NCBI GenBank assembly: GCA_963971425.1
Contig: OZ020515.1
Location: 11,796,291-11,860,290 of the forward strand
Direction of reading: 5' to 3'
DNA: 64,000 nucleotides
DNA from: Bryoerythrophyllum caledonicum
Taxonomy: Eukaryota; Streptophyta; Bryopsida; Pottiales; Pottiaceae
Both the position numbers and the translations under genes were made by a program. This document shows, in pieces, positions 61,759 through 64,000 of this stretch (its first letter is position 1; every line of letters begins with the position of its first letter). The notes under the pieces are model-generated. The model did not search any database. It worked only from the letters and a program-made list of their open reading frames with translations, and was not told the DNA's origin.

Positions 61759-64000
61759 TTTTATTAATGTTTCAAAGGACTTCATTTGTCGCAATGGAAA
61801 GATGTATGTGCTTGGTCGAAAACCTTATAATGTTATATATTTTTAGAAAAATAATTATATTTTGATGTTTAATTTTAAAGGCTGATATATTTCTATGCAA
61901 ATTTTTTATGAATTAATAAAGGACTTTCACCATGATGATACATTCTTAGTTAACCAACACAACAAACAACACTTGAAATTCAAAAGTGAGACACCAATTT
62001 ATGTATTTGTAGTTTTTAATTAGAAGAGGTTTAATAAGCTTAGTCACTTATTATTTGAAACCATTGATGACATTGTAAATAATTGTATTACATGTTATTA
62101 TATGAATACGGAATCTATATTATTATTTACACATCATAGCAATTTCTATAATTCTCTGTTGTTTTAGTCTTTTTTTTAATGTAGAGGAAAATATGGAATA
62201 AACAATGCACATAGAGATTCATGTATATACAATTTTACTCATTTATATGAATTTTTATATTTTCATTACAAATATTTATAGACAAAAAATCCTCTTTGAT
62301 TTCTTCTTTAATATTTATAGATTATCAATACATAGGTTATAATGCACCCATTTCAAATTCTTCCAACCACTTACTTGCTAATCCTATTAAAAGATCTATA
62401 CAATATTTGCTAGTTAAAAGAATTCTACAGCATTTGGTCCAATGTTTTAGTAAAGATAAATTTTAGGGCATAATCTTCCCTTTGGAAATTATAGAATCGT
62501 AGAAATCAAGGTCTTCCCTTTGATTCATGAATAGAACAATATCGACACAAATTTATTAACTTAAAACGTTCTCCCATATAATTTGGAGTCAAAGGTTCTA
62601 CTAACAATTCTCTCAGATATTTAAATTTCTGAAGCAACCTTTGATAATTACATTTATTTTGGATGTTTGATTATTTTTCCTAATGTGCTCTATTTTTTCC
62701 CCCAAAATATTGAATAATTTTGATTCATTATATTTAATTTTACTTAAATTATGAATCGTATTTTTAATCATCTCGATGGGCTCACTTGAGGAACCAATCA
62801 TTTAAAGACATAATAAATCAAAATCAATAGAATCTGAGCAAATAGAGTCCTTTGAAAGGAAATTTGGACACTAAATTTTACTTTGGAAATTGCTTTCACT
62901 ATACACAAAAATGGAAGTTCCTCTTTCAAACTTGTAACGATTTCATATTCCAAATCTCTTAGAAATGATAGGTTGGGTTTGATACTTCAATCTACCGAGT
63001 TGAGCAAATAGGAATTGAAGTTGGAGAAAATTTTCTCCTTTTAACAATTTAATCCATTATAATTTTCTCCTTTATTCCAGACTTTATTTAAAATTAATAG
63101 TTTGAAGTCAATCGGTAATAGTTTGAACCTATTTCTAAATAGTTTATCAATATTAGGGTGGCACCATAAAATTGAAAGCCTTGACCATAATATACTGCCC
63201 CATAGACTCAATATAATGCAACAATGAGTATGGTTTTGAGAAGAAAGAAGTCAAGCTTTCTTTGCCAACTTCCCATGGAAATATCAACATGTTGTGATAA
63301 CATGTTTCTCTTTACAATATACACAAGATTTTATTTTGACTATAGCTTTTACTAGGGATTCTTTAATTTGTAATTTATTTTTCCTATTAATGTCCATAAT
63401 TTATAAAAATTTAAAGACACTAAGTTACACTTAAGTTTTCAATTTACTACAATTTAAAGAATACTTAGCATTATCCTCCCCAACAATTGGTTGCCAAAAA
63501 AATGTAAGGTGGAAATTCAAGTCTTTCAAACACCCAAGTATACCCACAATAATGGATTCGCTCTAGGGTGGATCAAGTTTATCTAATGTTGATTAATTTG
63601 TAATTATTTGTGTATAGTTTCGACTCTCTGTTGACAAATGTTTAACTTTCTTCACTGTTTAAGGTAATATATGAGTTTCTAGTATCACTCTTATAAGAAT
63701 TGCTTTCAAAGTAAAACCCAAGGTTTTCAAGTGCCTAGAAGCCTTGCTCCTTATAAACTATGATTCAAAGCTAACCTCTAGCAATCAAGTTCATCCAATC
63801 ACGTACATCATTCATGAGCTTCTATTAATCACAGTTGAACTTAAACAATCACCCAAGCTAGGTACTCTTTAAATAATGAATTTCTCTTAAAATCATGACC
63901 TAACCCTACTATTCAAATGCATATGATATTATATGCTTTGCACTGAGCCATAATTTAATTGTTACCCTAATGCATTTAAATGTATTGTCTTGGTGTTCAC
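61759..64000. other. AT-rich intergenic DNA to the right edge
   Basis: Very AT-rich, with no frame longer than about 60 codons that shows family motifs, no RNA gene and no clear terminal repeats. Confidence 0.45.

Overview
The window is nuclear DNA of a streptophyte. Its genes have short GT-AG introns (about 70-170 bp in the best resolved gene), and most intergenic space is transposon. An axonemal SAXO-type gene at 56.8-57.6 kb implies motile, flagellated cells, which fits a plant or charophyte with swimming sperm (bryophyte, lycophyte, fern or charophyte) better than a seed plant. I cannot name the species.

Host genes, left to right: an OXA2-type (Oxa1/YidC plus TPR) mitochondrial insertase on the minus strand, running off the left edge; a divergent SGNH/PC-esterase-like membrane protein; a basic Arg/Ser-rich ORF; a small coiled-coil protein (25.3-26.1 kb); an intronless TLDc-domain protein (30.6-31.7 kb); two nearly identical intronless copies of the mitochondrial ATP synthase OSCP/delta subunit in inverted orientation (35.8-36.5 and 52.5-53.2 kb); a CCDC174-like protein (54.1-55.4 kb); and the SAXO-like gene. 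The genes do not form a pathway, although OXA2 and OSCP both serve mitochondrial respiratory-chain/ATP-synthase biogenesis.

The rest is a layered transposon record. At 7.3-12.0 kb is a PIF/Harbinger element with a decayed transposase and a Myb/SANT partner ORF, carrying a nested TTAA-flanked MITE. A tRNA-derived SINE lies at 12.1-12.5 kb, with a 5'-truncated relative at 23.9 kb; both have clear target duplications. An old Ty1/copia element (14.4-22.3 kb) holds a CACTA-type insertion and an antisense fragment of an OSB-like host gene. Nested TTAA MITEs lie at 33.0-34.8 kb. A 14.1-kb Ty3/gypsy element (37.4-51.5 kb) sits inside the tip of a Harbinger MITE.

The most exciting object is that Ty3/gypsy element. 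Between Gag and reverse transcriptase it carries a C5-cytosine DNA methyltransferase domain, and after the integrase a PHD-finger-like Cys/His module. It also contains a fragment of a glycine-rich RNA-binding protein gene and a non-autonomous CACTA insertion. Its LTR segments differ by only about 2%, so it is young, but it is broken in about half a dozen places. From about 55.7 kb to the right edge the DNA becomes markedly AT-rich and gene-poor, and the one gene there (SAXO) has AT-rich codons, unlike all genes to its left.
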